Source: Exobasidium rhododendri (lineage: Eukaryota > Basidiomycota > Exobasidiomycetes > Exobasidiales > Exobasidiaceae). Taken from it: a stretch of 64,000 nt of DNA. The notes under the pieces were generated by a model, which worked only from the letters and a program-made list of their open reading frames with translations, did not search any database and had not been told where the DNA came from. Positions 10,332-20,481 of this stretch are shown here, piece after piece (the stretch's first letter is position 1; the number at the start of each line of letters is the position of its first letter). The translations under genes were made by a program, and so were the position numbers. The stretch spans positions 3,843,001 to 3,907,000 of the forward strand of contig CP110632.1 in assembly GCA_026210745.1 (NCBI GenBank), given 5' to 3'.

Positions 10332-11004
10332 ATGCCGCTCATTCATATAGTCCTCTTTAAGGTAATCTAGATGTGTACATATGCCGAACATTGCACCTGG
10401 GCTGACTATCGCATTGCTACCATCACTCCTTCCAGATTAGGCCAGAGCTTTCTGCGAGTGACGTAGAGGCTTTCAAAGAGGCAAGTAACAAGCTTGGACA
10501 AGAGGAAGAGCTAAAAGCCTTAGCAACCGAGTACACCTGGGGTCCACCTGTCTATACTGCTCGCACCAATGGGTTCAATTGGGGTCAGTATATTCGTGAT
10601 TGAGCACAGCATTTATAGAAGGATCGTGCTAATATCACATCTTCTCTTTTCAAAATTAGGTCTCTACTCCGTCTATCCAAGTCGAGTACGTATTGTGATT
10701 CTGGCGCTAATATGCTTGGTGCTTGGTGTCCGTGCTAATGTTTCTCCTCCCCAGGCCAAATACGAAGTATATCGCGATCACCCGATACACGGAAGGTAAG
10801 CTCAATCTCGTTATCTTACGTATACACGACTTTAGCGGCTCATCGAAACTTTTCGCTCTTCATCGTATGTCAGCTTTGTGAAGAACGTCGTACCAAATGC
10901 TGTTGAAGGTGAGAGAGATGGCGTGGGTGAGATATGAGTAGAATATGTTGATTGACGCAGTGATCATGATAGATGAACGAGTGGTTTACGACTTTGACAT
11001 TTGA
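10332..11004 (+). CDS. Stress-responsive A/B-barrel (Dabb) domain protein
   Basis: Six exons encode only 107 residues: 10332-10361, 10436-10583, 10660-10685, 10755-10795, 10874-10908 and 10961-11004. All five introns have GT..AG ends, and most carry CTAAT or CTGAC branch sites. The start MPLIHIVLFKIRPEL is the signature opening of Dabb proteins, which form a dimeric alpha/beta barrel. The middle YSVYPSRAKYEVYRDHPIHG and VKNVVPNAVEVIM match the second strand/helix and the conserved HP-x-H region. Relatives include stress-responsive plant proteins and polyketide-cyclase-like enzymes, but the substrate here is unknown. It shares a promoter region with HSF1, which may be coincidental. Confidence 0.83.
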
Positions 11005-11056
11005 GAGCAGCTGAATGCAACTGTACGCAAGCTTGCAACGTCACGTCTTCACATGT

Positions 11057-11088
<32 letters not shown>

Positions 11089-11392
11089 GATGAAGTTGAT
11101 GCTTCCTTTACATGCCCACCATTGTGTCCGATTCTCTTTCCGGCCACTCCTGTGAGCGTGACTTTCCCCTGAGCATCGAATCTCGACATAGTCGGACCTC
11201 CAGAACTGGACAAACTGAGCCACGCGCTTCTCTATTGCTGTAGGCGCTAAAGTGCCTAATTTAGCCAGATGCGTGCGTTGGATGGTCGACCGATCTTCAT
11301 CTCGAACGTTAACATTCATCACCAACACCTTGCCTTCCCCTCACGACCGAGCATCACTTCCAGGGCAGCACCGTCATCCTTCCGTTGACACG
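11005..11392. promoter_or_regulatory. Intergenic, promoter of the GEA-type gene
   Basis: This 388-nt gap lies between two plus-strand genes. It holds a GT repeat at 11060-11088 and probably the promoter of the ARF-GEF gene. An in-frame ATG at 11282 lies here and is a possible but weaker upstream start for that gene. Confidence 0.5.
11060..11088. repeat. (GT)n microsatellite
   Basis: About 14 uninterrupted TG units lie in the spacer upstream of the ARF-GEF gene. Confidence 0.95.
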
Positions 11393-14300
11393 ATGTCTCT
11401 GGCCTTCCCACCTGAAATTGAGGTGCCTGCGGAACACCTGATCCAGTCAGAGATTAATGCTGTCACTTCTGCGATACGAAAGCACGTTCGAAATGCCTCA
11501 TCGTCTTCGTTCTTAGGCGGAAGCTCTAATGCTGCTGGTATTGGTCCTGTAGCTGGCGGATCCAGTTCAGCAAGCCTTTTGAGAAGCGCTGTCCTAGCCG
11601 CATCCGCCTCATCTCATCATTATCAGGATCAAGGTGTGAATGGGACTGTCTCGTCACCACTTTCAGCTCTGACCGGCGGAGCGCCGACATTGAGAGTGGC
11701 CCATGGCGAAAGGATGAGAGAAGAGAGAGGACACAACATGAGGTCAAACTCAACGCGAGCAGGTGCTTCAAGCTATAACAATCATAACGAAGGCAGAAGA
11801 GACGAGGAAATACCCAGTCTTCTCAATGGGTTCACAGTCTTGCGCGCTCAGCTGCGTGAGGCACCAAATATAGACACTTTCCTCTTGACAAAATTACTCT
11901 CACCATTCCTTCGAGTCATACTATCGCCTCGCACCACAGGACCGATCACGTCTATTGCCTTGCAAGCGGTACACCGGCTCATAATATATCAAGTAGTCAA
12001 AGCGCCGAGCAATTCTGACGATCAAGACGAGGCACGCCCGCACCGCCGCACCGATTCAACTGCATTCCAAGCTTGCGTCGCAGAGATTGCACATGCTGTC
12101 AGTCATTGTCGTTTTGAGGCAAGCGAAGCAGTAGCCGACGAATTGGTCCTCCTTCGCATCCTTGCAGTAATGAAAGAATTGATTTGTGGAGATGGTATTC
12201 TCGACGTGGGGCTAAGTAAAGTAGACGGATCTCTTATACAGCCAAGGGCTACTTTGGCTAATTGTCTGGGTGACGAGAGCATATGTGAAATGATGGAAAC
12301 TGGCCTGAGCATGTGCTGTCAAATGAGGTTGTCCGATCTACTACGGAGGACAGCAGAACAATCAATGACGACTATGGTAAGAGCACTCTTTTCTCGACTT
12401 TCTTCAATCCCGACTGAAGCCGATGAAGCATACTCGGCCGATCCAAACATTCCAGAGGTAGAGCCAGAGCATGCTACACTTGCAGCTGAGCCGGTCGGAG
12501 AAGATGCCATCGAATTAGATAAGGAGAAAAAGCTACGAAGAATGACCATGCCAGATCCAAAGTCTAGAGATATCCCGGCAGCAGCAGACAACTCGATGCT
12601 ACAACAGCTCAAAGAGATGGGCGAAGAGGAGGAGGGAAAGGAAAAGGCAGAGTTATACGGCATCGGTGTGGAGAGCCCGAGGCCCAAGCATGACGGAGAA
12701 GAAGAAGGCCAAAAGAGTGCAGGTGAAGACATCAACGAGAAGTCGACACTGGACGTATCTGCCGATCATGAGCTAGTAGCGGAGAGCGCAGAGTCGGGGA
12801 TAGCCAGGGAAGGGAGCGAAGAACTACCGGAAGAAGCGTCATTTCCTATTTCAGAGGTGCGGCCTTTCGGGCTACCAGCAATCAAGGAGGTTCTCCGGGT
12901 CATTGTTTCCCTTCTAGATCCGCACAACCTGCAACACACGGATGCTATGCGATCGCTAGGACTCTCGATGCTCTGTTCTGTATTTGAAGTGGCTGGAAGG
13001 TCCATTGGGCGCTTTCCTTCCTTACGAGTCATCATTCAAGACTCAGCTTGCAAGTATCTCTTTCAATTGGCAAGGTCTGACAAGTCAACTATCCTCACAT
13101 ACAGTCTGCGCACCTTCTCGACACTGTTTGAGACGATGAGGGAGCATCTCAAACTACAGTACGAGCTCTTCCTGAACTTTCTGTTGGATCGCTTGTCTCC
13201 CACCTTCCCACTTGCGCTCGAGCCATGGAAGGATGAAGCCTCCAATCTGCTCGCCATGCAAAGAGCAAATCTAATGGACAGTCGAGGAGTCAGAAGATCA
13301 GATACACCGGAAACTCCTGCAGCCCCACCTCCTCCCCCCATGCCCCGCTCATCTGATCGAGCGCCGGCACATGGAGAGACGAGAGAGATGATGTTGGAGA
13401 CGTTAGGTCTCTTACTAGGAGCATACCAACCAAACCGATACAACAACGACAGTATGCTAGAGCTTTGGATCAATTACGACTGTGACGTTGACTGTGACAA
13501 TCTATTCGAGAAAGTCATTCACTTCCTGTGTCGAGCGGTCTATGCCACGAATCCTCTACACCCTGATATCCACGAGAGCAGTCAACTCTTTGCAGTCGAC
13601 ATTCTTCTCAACTTTCTGTCAAGTATGACGGCGAGACAGGAAGCAGAAGCAATGGGTCTTCGCATCGAATACGAGTGGCCAGAAGCACTTTCTAGCGCGG
13701 AAAGCCTCGCTGCTCAAAAAGGCTTCAAGGCTTCCATACTGGATGGCGCTGCCCGCTTTAACGCCAAACCCAAGGATGGTCTCGCCTACCTTGAGAAGCA
13801 GGGATTCATCAACACAAGCGGTCAAGATGGAGTATCAAAGGAAGTGAGCATTGCCAAATTCCTGAAAGATAGTCCTAGACTTGACAAGAAGCTGGTAGGG
13901 GACTTTATCTCTCGACCTGATAAGATCGACATCCTTCATGCCTTCCTTGGTCTGTTTGACTTCACCAACAAACCCATCGCAGAAGCAATGAGGGAGATGC
14001 TTGAGACGTTTCGTTTGCCTGGTGAATCGCAGCAGATCAATCGAATCACCGAGACATTTGCCAAGATCTACTTTGCGACGCACCCCGCTGATGTGAAAAG
14101 CGAAGACGCTGTCTACGTCCTGAGTTATTCCGTCATTATGCTCAACACCGACTTGCACAACCCTCAGAACAAGAGAAGGATGACAGTAGAGGACTACCGT
14201 AGAAATCTTCGAGGGGTAAACGATAATTCCGACTTTGATGAAGCCTACTTGGGCAGCATCTACGATAGCATCCGAAGAAGGGAGATTGTCATGCCAGAAG

Positions 14301-16729
14301 AACACGTCGGTCAACTTGGCTTCGAGTATACGTGGAAGGAACTACTGCGTAAGTCGAGAAAGTCGGGACAACTGCTCTCCGCCATCACGACAAAGTTTGA
14401 TCAGGCGATGTTTGACGTCAGTTGGCGACCGATCATGGCGAGTATCGCGCAAGCCTTCCGAACGCATAAAGATGAGCATCTCTTGGAGAGAGAGATTAGT
14501 GGCTTCCGACATTGCGCCATCTTGGCCAGTCGATTTGGCATGATCGAGCTGTTTGATTCGATGTGTCAAGGTCTGGCAAATGCAACACAACTTCTCGACG
14601 CAAGTGGGGCAGGTGCAGTGACCAACAATGCGTTTGTCGAAGTGGAAGGACACTCGATCACCGTCAGCCCTCTTTCCATTCAATTCGGAGGCAACTTCAA
14701 AGGTCAACTGGCTGCTGTCGTCTTGTTTACCATAGCCAATGGAAATGGAAATGCGATCCGAAAGGGGTGGAAGCCGATCTTTGAGATCTTCAAGAACCTC
14801 TACATCAATTCATTGCTGCCTTTAAACATCGGCCTGATGTTCGAATTCGGAAGCACAGAAGCGAAGAGTATCCCCTTGAAGCCGAAAAAGGCGCCAGCGA
14901 CCATCCAAGATGCTAGATCGCAGGCCGCGGGTGGGCTGTTGAGCACAATCTCTTCTTACCTCTTGTCGCCGTATTCGGTCGAAAAGGAGGTTGTGACGCC
15001 TGAAGTCAGCGAGGAAGAGATTGAATCGAGTTTGTGTACGGCGGATTGCGTGGCGAGCTGTCGAATCGAGGACCTCTTTGCGCAGATACTAGAATTAAAG
15101 ACGGAAGCGTTAGTGCCAGCGTTGACGACACTGGTAGAGTTGGCAAACAAGAGCACGGTGGACAGACGCAATGCAACGGCTGTCGAAGGCGAGTCTGCTT
15201 CTTCGGGCAGATCGACGCCTGTGCAGGGCGCAAGCGGCGCCACTTCCACTCCCAATACAAGTCAAACTCCACAGTACCGTGGAGGCCAACCTTTGCCGTA
15301 TGATCCTTCCGCCGCCTTCTTGCTAGAGTTAGCAACGACGATTGCTTGCTCTGCCGATTCCTCCACACTACCAGAAGCGTACAACTTGCTCTACGAACAT
15401 TTTCAGACGCTCCTGTCGACACCATTGCTGTTCCACTCACTACAAGTAGAAAGAGCAGCGGTCACGCTACTTCGCTTGGTCCATCGTGCTTCTTCGGTGA
15501 CCGTCCTTCGTGATCAATTGTTCATTGCACTGGATCAGCTCACTCCGATCCCCAACGAGTATAAGACGGTGCTGGCTCCGCAGGTGACCGCTGGACTACT
15601 GCAGATACTGCGAGATGACGCCTCCTTTGTCCAATCACAGACGGAGTGGAGTCTGATCCTCTCTCTCCTAACTACCTACTCAAACGTTCGCAATGCATCC
15701 GCCGCTACGCAAGGATTTCATGCGGTCGTCTTCATTGCAAAGGAGCGGGTCAGCGAGGAGAATTTCGTCGGTGTGGTCAACGCATTGCGAGACTTTGCTA
15801 GAGGTTCTGACTTCCACCTAAACAACCGCAACGATCAATCAACGAGGAGAACACTGACTGAGAAGAAGGAGCAAAAAGAATTCGAAGACGCCTGTCGAGC
15901 AAGGGGTCCGTTGAGTGTGGAGACACTGGACTTGATGAAGGTGCACATTCCCAGACTGAGCCGCATGCTACAACTGAGTACTTCCCAGACGTGGACAAAG
16001 TTCTGGCGGCCGTTGATGACCTCGATTGCCATGCAGTACACCAACACTCATCGAGAGACTCGTCAATCAGCCATCACGCACCTGCAACGAATCCTCCTCA
16101 CGCCGGAACTGCACGCCAATGATCCCGCCGTGGGCACGTCTTCATCCGCGGAAGACCGATGGGTACTGGAAGATCTTTTCAACTCGATCTTGTTTCCCAC
16201 CTTGAACGAGCTCTTGAAACCAGAAGTGTTCCAACGGGATCCTTCTAACGAAAGTGGCAGTATGCAGGAGACCAGGATTCGTGCGTGCAACTTACTGTGC
16301 AAGGTGTTCTTGCACTATCTCACAAGGCTGGGTGTCAAGGACGCAGTGGAAGAGGCAGGCCAAAGGCGAGAAGACCAAGGCGCAGAAGTGGATGAATCAT
16401 TTGTCAATCTGTGGTTGAACATCTTGGACTTCTTTGATAGGTTTATGCATTCCGGCAAGAAAGATCAGTTGTCGGAGTCCACACCAGAGAATCTCAAGAA
16501 CGTCCTGCTGGTCATGAATGCCTCTGGACTGCTCCTGCCGCCGCCGCCGCCACCACCACCACCACCAGCATCATTGCCTCCCTCTGATGACGCACACGGG
16601 AAAGAGAGCAACGGAGACAACGTCATTGCGCCAGCCAATCGTTCACAGACTCAAGTAGAGCTGTTTGACAAGACGTTTGAGCGCATCCAGCGATTCTTGC
16701 CGCATCTGAAAGACGAACTCTTTCAGTAG
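11393..16729 (+). CDS. GEA1: ARF guanine-nucleotide exchange factor, GEA/GBF1 type
   Basis: This intronless frame encodes 1778 residues. The protein activates ARF GTPases on early Golgi membranes to drive COPI coat recruitment. The N-terminal DCB region contains FLRVILSPRTTGPITSIALQ, a block typical of GBF1/Gea rather than Sec7/BIG proteins. The HUS box NYDCD is near residue 694. The Sec7 domain spans about 795-976, with catalytic glutamate E878 in FRLPGESQ and the conserved VIMLNTDLHNP. Long alpha-helical HDS regions follow, then a poly-Pro tract (about 1716-1725) and a short conserved tail. An acidic linker occupies about 370-500. ATG 11393 has an A at -3; an in-frame upstream ATG at 11282 has a poorer context. 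GEA1 and GEA2 cannot be told apart from sequence; most basidiomycetes have one copy. Confidence 0.92.
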   Translation: MSLAFPPEIEVPAEHLIQSEINAVTSAIRKHVRNASSSSFLGGSSNAAGIGPVAGGSSSASLLRSAVLAASASSHHYQDQGVNGTVSSPLSALTGGAPTLRVAHGERMREERGHNMRSNSTRAGASSYNNHNEGRRDEEIPSLLNGFTVLRAQLREAPNIDTFLLTKLLSPFLRVILSPRTTGPITSIALQAVHRLIIYQVVKAPSNSDDQDEARPHRRTDSTAFQACVAEIAHAVSHCRFEASEAVADELVLLRILAVMKELICGDGILDVGLSKVDGSLIQPRATLANCLGDESICEMMETGLSMCCQMRLSDLLRRTAEQSMTTMVRALFSRLSSIPTEADEAYSADPNIPEVEPEHATLAAEPVGEDAIELDKEKKLRRMTMPDPKSRDIPAAADNSMLQQLKEMGEEEEGKEKAELYGIGVESPRPKHDGEEEGQKSAGEDINEKSTLDVSADHELVAESAESGIAREGSEELPEEASFPISEVRPFGLPAIKEVLRVIVSLLDPHNLQHTDAMRSLGLSMLCSVFEVAGRSIGRFPSLRVIIQDSACKYLFQLARSDKSTILTYSLRTFSTLFETMREHLKLQYELFLNFLLDRLSPTFPLALEPWKDEASNLLAMQRANLMDSRGVRRSDTPETPAAPPPPPMPRSSDRAPAHGETREMMLETLGLLLGAYQPNRYNNDSMLELWINYDCDVDCDNLFEKVIHFLCRAVYATNPLHPDIHESSQLFAVDILLNFLSSMTARQEAEAMGLRIEYEWPEALSSAESLAAQKGFKASILDGAARFNAKPKDGLAYLEKQGFINTSGQDGVSKEVSIAKFLKDSPRLDKKLVGDFISRPDKIDILHAFLGLFDFTNKPIAEAMREMLETFRLPGESQQINRITETFAKIYFATHPADVKSEDAVYVLSYSVIMLNTDLHNPQNKRRMTVEDYRRNLRGVNDNSDFDEAYLGSIYDSIRRREIVMPEEHVGQLGFEYTWKELLRKSRKSGQLLSAITTKFDQAMFDVSWRPIMASIAQAFRTHKDEHLLEREISGFRHCAILASRFGMIELFDSMCQGLANATQLLDASGAGAVTNNAFVEVEGHSITVSPLSIQFGGNFKGQLAAVVLFTIANGNGNAIRKGWKPIFEIFKNLYINSLLPLNIGLMFEFGSTEAKSIPLKPKKAPATIQDARSQAAGGLLSTISSYLLSPYSVEKEVVTPEVSEEEIESSLCTADCVASCRIEDLFAQILELKTEALVPALTTLVELANKSTVDRRNATAVEGESASSGRSTPVQGASGATSTPNTSQTPQYRGGQPLPYDPSAAFLLELATTIACSADSSTLPEAYNLLYEHFQTLLSTPLLFHSLQVERAAVTLLRLVHRASSVTVLRDQLFIALDQLTPIPNEYKTVLAPQVTAGLLQILRDDASFVQSQTEWSLILSLLTTYSNVRNASAATQGFHAVVFIAKERVSEENFVGVVNALRDFARGSDFHLNNRNDQSTRRTLTEKKEQKEFEDACRARGPLSVETLDLMKVHIPRLSRMLQLSTSQTWTKFWRPLMTSIAMQYTNTHRETRQSAITHLQRILLTPELHANDPAVGTSSSAEDRWVLEDLFNSILFPTLNELLKPEVFQRDPSNESGSMQETRIRACNLLCKVFLHYLTRLGVKDAVEEAGQRREDQGAEVDESFVNLWLNILDFFDRFMHSGKKDQLSESTPENLKNVLLVMNASGLLLPPPPPPPPPPASLPPSDDAHGKESNGDNVIAPANRSQTQVELFDKTFERIQRFLPHLKDELFQ

Positions 16730-16788
16730 AGAGATGCTTCCCCTTGTATCGCTGACACGTAGAGCGGGCGAAGGGGGAACAGAATAGT

Positions 16789-16789
<1 letters not shown>

Positions 16790-16820
<31 letters not shown>
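16790..16820. repeat. (AGC)n / (CAG)n trinucleotide repeat
   Basis: About ten uninterrupted CAG units lie in the 185-nt spacer between the convergent ARF-GEF and SYF1 genes. A short GA repeat follows at about 16889-16903. Both probably lie in 3' untranslated sequence. Confidence 0.95.
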
Positions 16821-16821
<1 letters not shown>

Positions 16822-16914
16822 GAAAGACGGGCAACACTACCGCTCCTTCACCACTGCTTGTACAATACCCATGCAATTAATAGAAAAGGAGAGAGAGAGA
16901 GAGATCAAGCATTG

Positions 16915-19900
16915 TTACATGAGATCGTCGTCATCCTCTCCACCACCTCCGATATCTTCTTGATTTCTTTCTGGCGCTGCAGAGGCTGGATCCGGGACGG
17001 AAGCCGTGCTTTGCTTGGCAGCGACGAATCCAGAAGCAGCTATTCTCGACTGCTTTGCCGTTGCTTCCTGCTCTGCCCTCGCCATGGGATCCATGTCCAC
17101 CGCTACAATGTCTTTTGACTGAGCTGCCGTGGCTCTTTGCTGCGCTGACATGGCATACGCTGCAATGTAAGAAACGTCTGTGTTGTATTGAGCTTGAATG
17201 GATCGCTTGATTCGCAGCATTTCCCTAAAGGTATCTTCTGAACCATGATCGATCTCGAAGTTGTTCCACTCTTTCCAGAATTGAGGCTCACTTCTTGGGT
17301 CGCAGAATTGACTAGCATGCGCAAAGATCGTTCTTGCTCGATCGATTTCGCCCAATTTCTTCTCCAGATTAGCAAATCGCAGGCATATCTCCGCCGTCTG
17401 TTTGTCCGGCAGCACTTCGATGGCCCTTTCATACACGGGTCGTGTGGCAGCCAGTCCAAAGTTCGCAGCGACTTTGGCAATATAAAAGACATACATATTG
17501 AATTTGTCTTGACTGGACACCTTTTCCGTGGCCCTTTCGTAGATCTTGATGGCTCGCTTGGCCAACCCGTGCTCTTCTTCCAATTTCCCAAACATGAGAT
17601 ACAGCGCCCGACAGAACTTCTCCGGACACTTCTCTAGCGCCTGCTCAAAGAGATCCCTTGCCCGTTCCAGCTTCGTCGCTCCGTACCTCTTTACAAATTT
17701 GCTCAGGTAGATATTCCAGATTTCAAAGGCGACCGGATAGGTGAACACTTCAATCCCTCTCTCATACACCTTGTACGATTCTTCAAAGTACTTGTTCTCT
17801 TCCAAAAAGTTGGCAAAGTTGATGATGTTCTGAGGCGTGGCGATCTTCAAGTCGATGATCTTGTCGTACACGTCCTTTGTACCCTCGATGCTGCCGATGC
17901 TCTCCTCCAAGTCGATGTAGAAGCTCCATAATTTGCTGCTCTTGAATAGCCTCTTTTGTACAGTAAGACTTTCATCGTAGAAGTTGATTGCTTTCACTGC
18001 CGCCGCCGTCTTTGGTGCTACGCTCGCCCGACTCATGATGCGTAACGCTGCTTCGAAATTGCCGTTCCGTATCTCCATCTCGGCCCATTCGCACCATATC
18101 TCAGCCAGATCGTCCACTCTCTTGAATGGAATCGTTGTTCCCTTCTCCAGCACCCCTCTTGCTGACTCTACATCGCTTTCACTTCGATGTCCGCCCTTTT
18201 CGTAAAAGTACGCAAAATTGATGTACAGATGGTGGTGATTCGCCGTCGCTTTCCTTGGACTGATTGTCTCGATTGCCTTCTTGTATGTCTCAATGACTTT
18301 ATCGTTGTCTTCTCCAAACAGAAGAACCCTCTTCTCCCATTCCTGTACGTCGTTGGGATTCCTCCGTAGGAGCACTTCATTCACCAGGAACGGCCGCCTC
18401 TCCATCAGCTCCTCAAAGTCCTTCATACGCTTGTCCAAGTCTGCTTCTTTCTCCTGTCTCGAAGTATCCCCGTCTTCCTCTTCGTCCTCTCCCTCCTCGC
18501 TCAGCTCGTCCATCAAGAAGCTAATGACGTTCTCGCTCGTCTCGGCATAGGCGTCAAAGATCTGGGTGAAATCTCGGACTGTGAGAACAGCAGCCATGCC
18601 TTCTTCAAAGGTGTCTTTTGCCGTCATGAGATCTCCTCGTCGGATCCAATACGTTGCCAGACCTGTCCATAGTCGGCCAGCTTGATCGGGAAAGCGAGCT
18701 AGTCCCAACGTCCGTACGACCTGGGATACCGGTATTCTACTCGGCGATAATGTATCTAGATTGATCAACTCTCTCTCCAAATCCACTCCATCTTCCTCCC
18801 CCCTTTCCAAGCCTACTTCTTCGGAATGCTTTTCACAAAGTTCGAGCCATTCTAAGAGCAACGTATAGGAGCTTTTCCCCTCTGGCGAGACATATTTTCC
18901 ATCGATGGAATCCTTCGCGAGCCGCAACAAAATTTTCGCCGCTTCGAGAGATCTCCTCTCTTTGAGCTTGGTTGAGCTCTCGTCTTTTTCGTCTTCCTCT
19001 TCCTCCTCCTCCTCCTCATCCTCCTCTCGCATCTTCTCCAGAATACCGACATACCGCTCTGTCAAGCTGGGATCAACCTTTACATACCTACGCCAAATCC
19101 GTAGGCACGTCTCCCCTCCTCGCATCTCAGCCCACTTCAAGTAGCTCTTCCATATCCGAAGATGCAGTGAAGGCGGAAGCGTACGCAGAGCTCGATCAAA
19201 GGTACGTCTGCTATGCGTATGCGAGAGCGTCGGAGGGCACTGAGGATGCATGAGCACCGTAAAGTAGAGCGACCAGATACGCGGCATCTATTCCCACAGA
19301 GAAGGGGAAAGGTGAGTCTGGCATTCAAGAAAAGCTCCCAGACAGCGCCATTTACTCACCTTTGGCAGATACATTAGAGCTCGCTCGAACACGGCAGCTA
19401 AACTTGCCCATTCTCGATAGCCTACTCTCCCGTCCAATGCACTTGCTCCTCCTTCGAGTGTTCCCCACTCCCATTCCTCGCTGCCGCCCTCCTTGCTAGC
19501 TATCAGTGTTGGGCCGACGTCTAATTTCACTCTCGCTGCTTGGATCTGTTTCGCCCAGAAGGTGTTCAGACCACCACTGGGCTCGCCTAGCACGTATTTC
19601 ATCCTCTGCAGTATATAATCCTTCCAAAGAGTATAACTGGTGGGAAAGGATGAGATTGCACGTTCGTAAACGTACGTGAGCCTTCGCAGTGCAAGTCGAT
19701 TGGAGGATGACGATAGCGGTCCTAGTAATTTCACTTGCGATGATGAGTAGTGTGCATCTGGGTCGTGGAAGAAGCTCTGCGATTCCGATGGACGATTAGT
19801 GCTCAGGACGTGGTTGATGTAGTTTTGCCATGATCGAGGATTCAAGGAATTAAGAAGAAGATCCTGCTCCAGTGCTATGTCTTCTTGTGGAATCAGCGTA

Positions 19901-19980
19901 AGATCCACCGATGGATCGGGGTACGGATGTGTTATCGGAAAGAGTGCTGACATCTTCTCCTTGCCCTTGGAGGACGACAT
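16915..19980 (-). CDS. SYF1: Pre-mRNA-splicing factor SYF1 (XAB2 homologue)
   Basis: There are two exons, 19360-19980 and 16915-19287, giving 997 residues. Syf1 is a HAT-repeat scaffold of the NineTeen complex that joins the spliceosome at activation. Tandem half-a-TPR repeats fill the protein: RLTYVYERAISSFPTSYTLW, SRRTFDRALRTLPPSLHLRI, GATKLERARDLFEQALEKCP, LAKRAIKIYERATEK and IDRARTIFAHASQFCDP. The junction restores YLPKMPRIWSLYFTVLM, the conserved repeat-to-repeat transition. Acidic low-complexity insertions interrupt two repeats (near EEEEEEEEDEKDE and EEGEDEEEDGD). The C-terminus is Ala-rich and ends in an acidic GGGGEDDDDLM. It converges on the ARF-GEF gene. Confidence 0.95.
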
Positions 19981-20481
19981 GTTGTCCCTGAGAGTAGGGG
20001 AGGGAAGAGTGCTTTGAAGCCTCCTCTATGATGTAGTAAAGGTGAACAGAGATGCAGTAGAATTGGTGGATGGTCTCGACACGTGTTTGAGCGCGAGAAT
20101 ATCAATTCTTCTTGCCGTGGGGCGTACCGGTAAGTATCACAAGTTCTTTACATGCAGACTTGCTTGCACCACCAGTTAAAATGGGTAAAAGCATCAGTAG
20201 CACATCTCGCCAGTAGGTGTTTCGCATGCACTTGTTTCCAACGCGATCGTGACGATGAAGGGGGCTTTTGTTGCGGAATTCTGACAGCATGGAAACCTCA
20301 TCTCATTGCTAGCTTTGCAGGGACCGTCAGTGTCGCTCCCACGCCATCACGTGTGCCCAGTGCTAGTCGCGCAAAGGTGTTTCTGGCGGTCCAGTGCCAT
20401 CCCCCCCCGCGCTTCTTGAGAGCGTGTTCCGGCTTCCCTGCACTATCGCTCGCTACTCATGAATCTTGCCCTTCTGGACGT
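19981..20481. promoter_or_regulatory. Shared divergent promoter, SYF1 / F-box-LRR gene
   Basis: This 501-nt region separates divergent start codons. It contains two CACGTG palindromes, at 20080-20085 near SYF1 and at 20348-20353 near the F-box gene. The frame of the F-box gene stays open upstream through part of it without a better start. Confidence 0.5.

Noticed and set aside
13835-14314. 159-residue open frame antisense to the Sec7 domain
   Set aside because: Shadow of the ARF-GEF coding strand; no family features.
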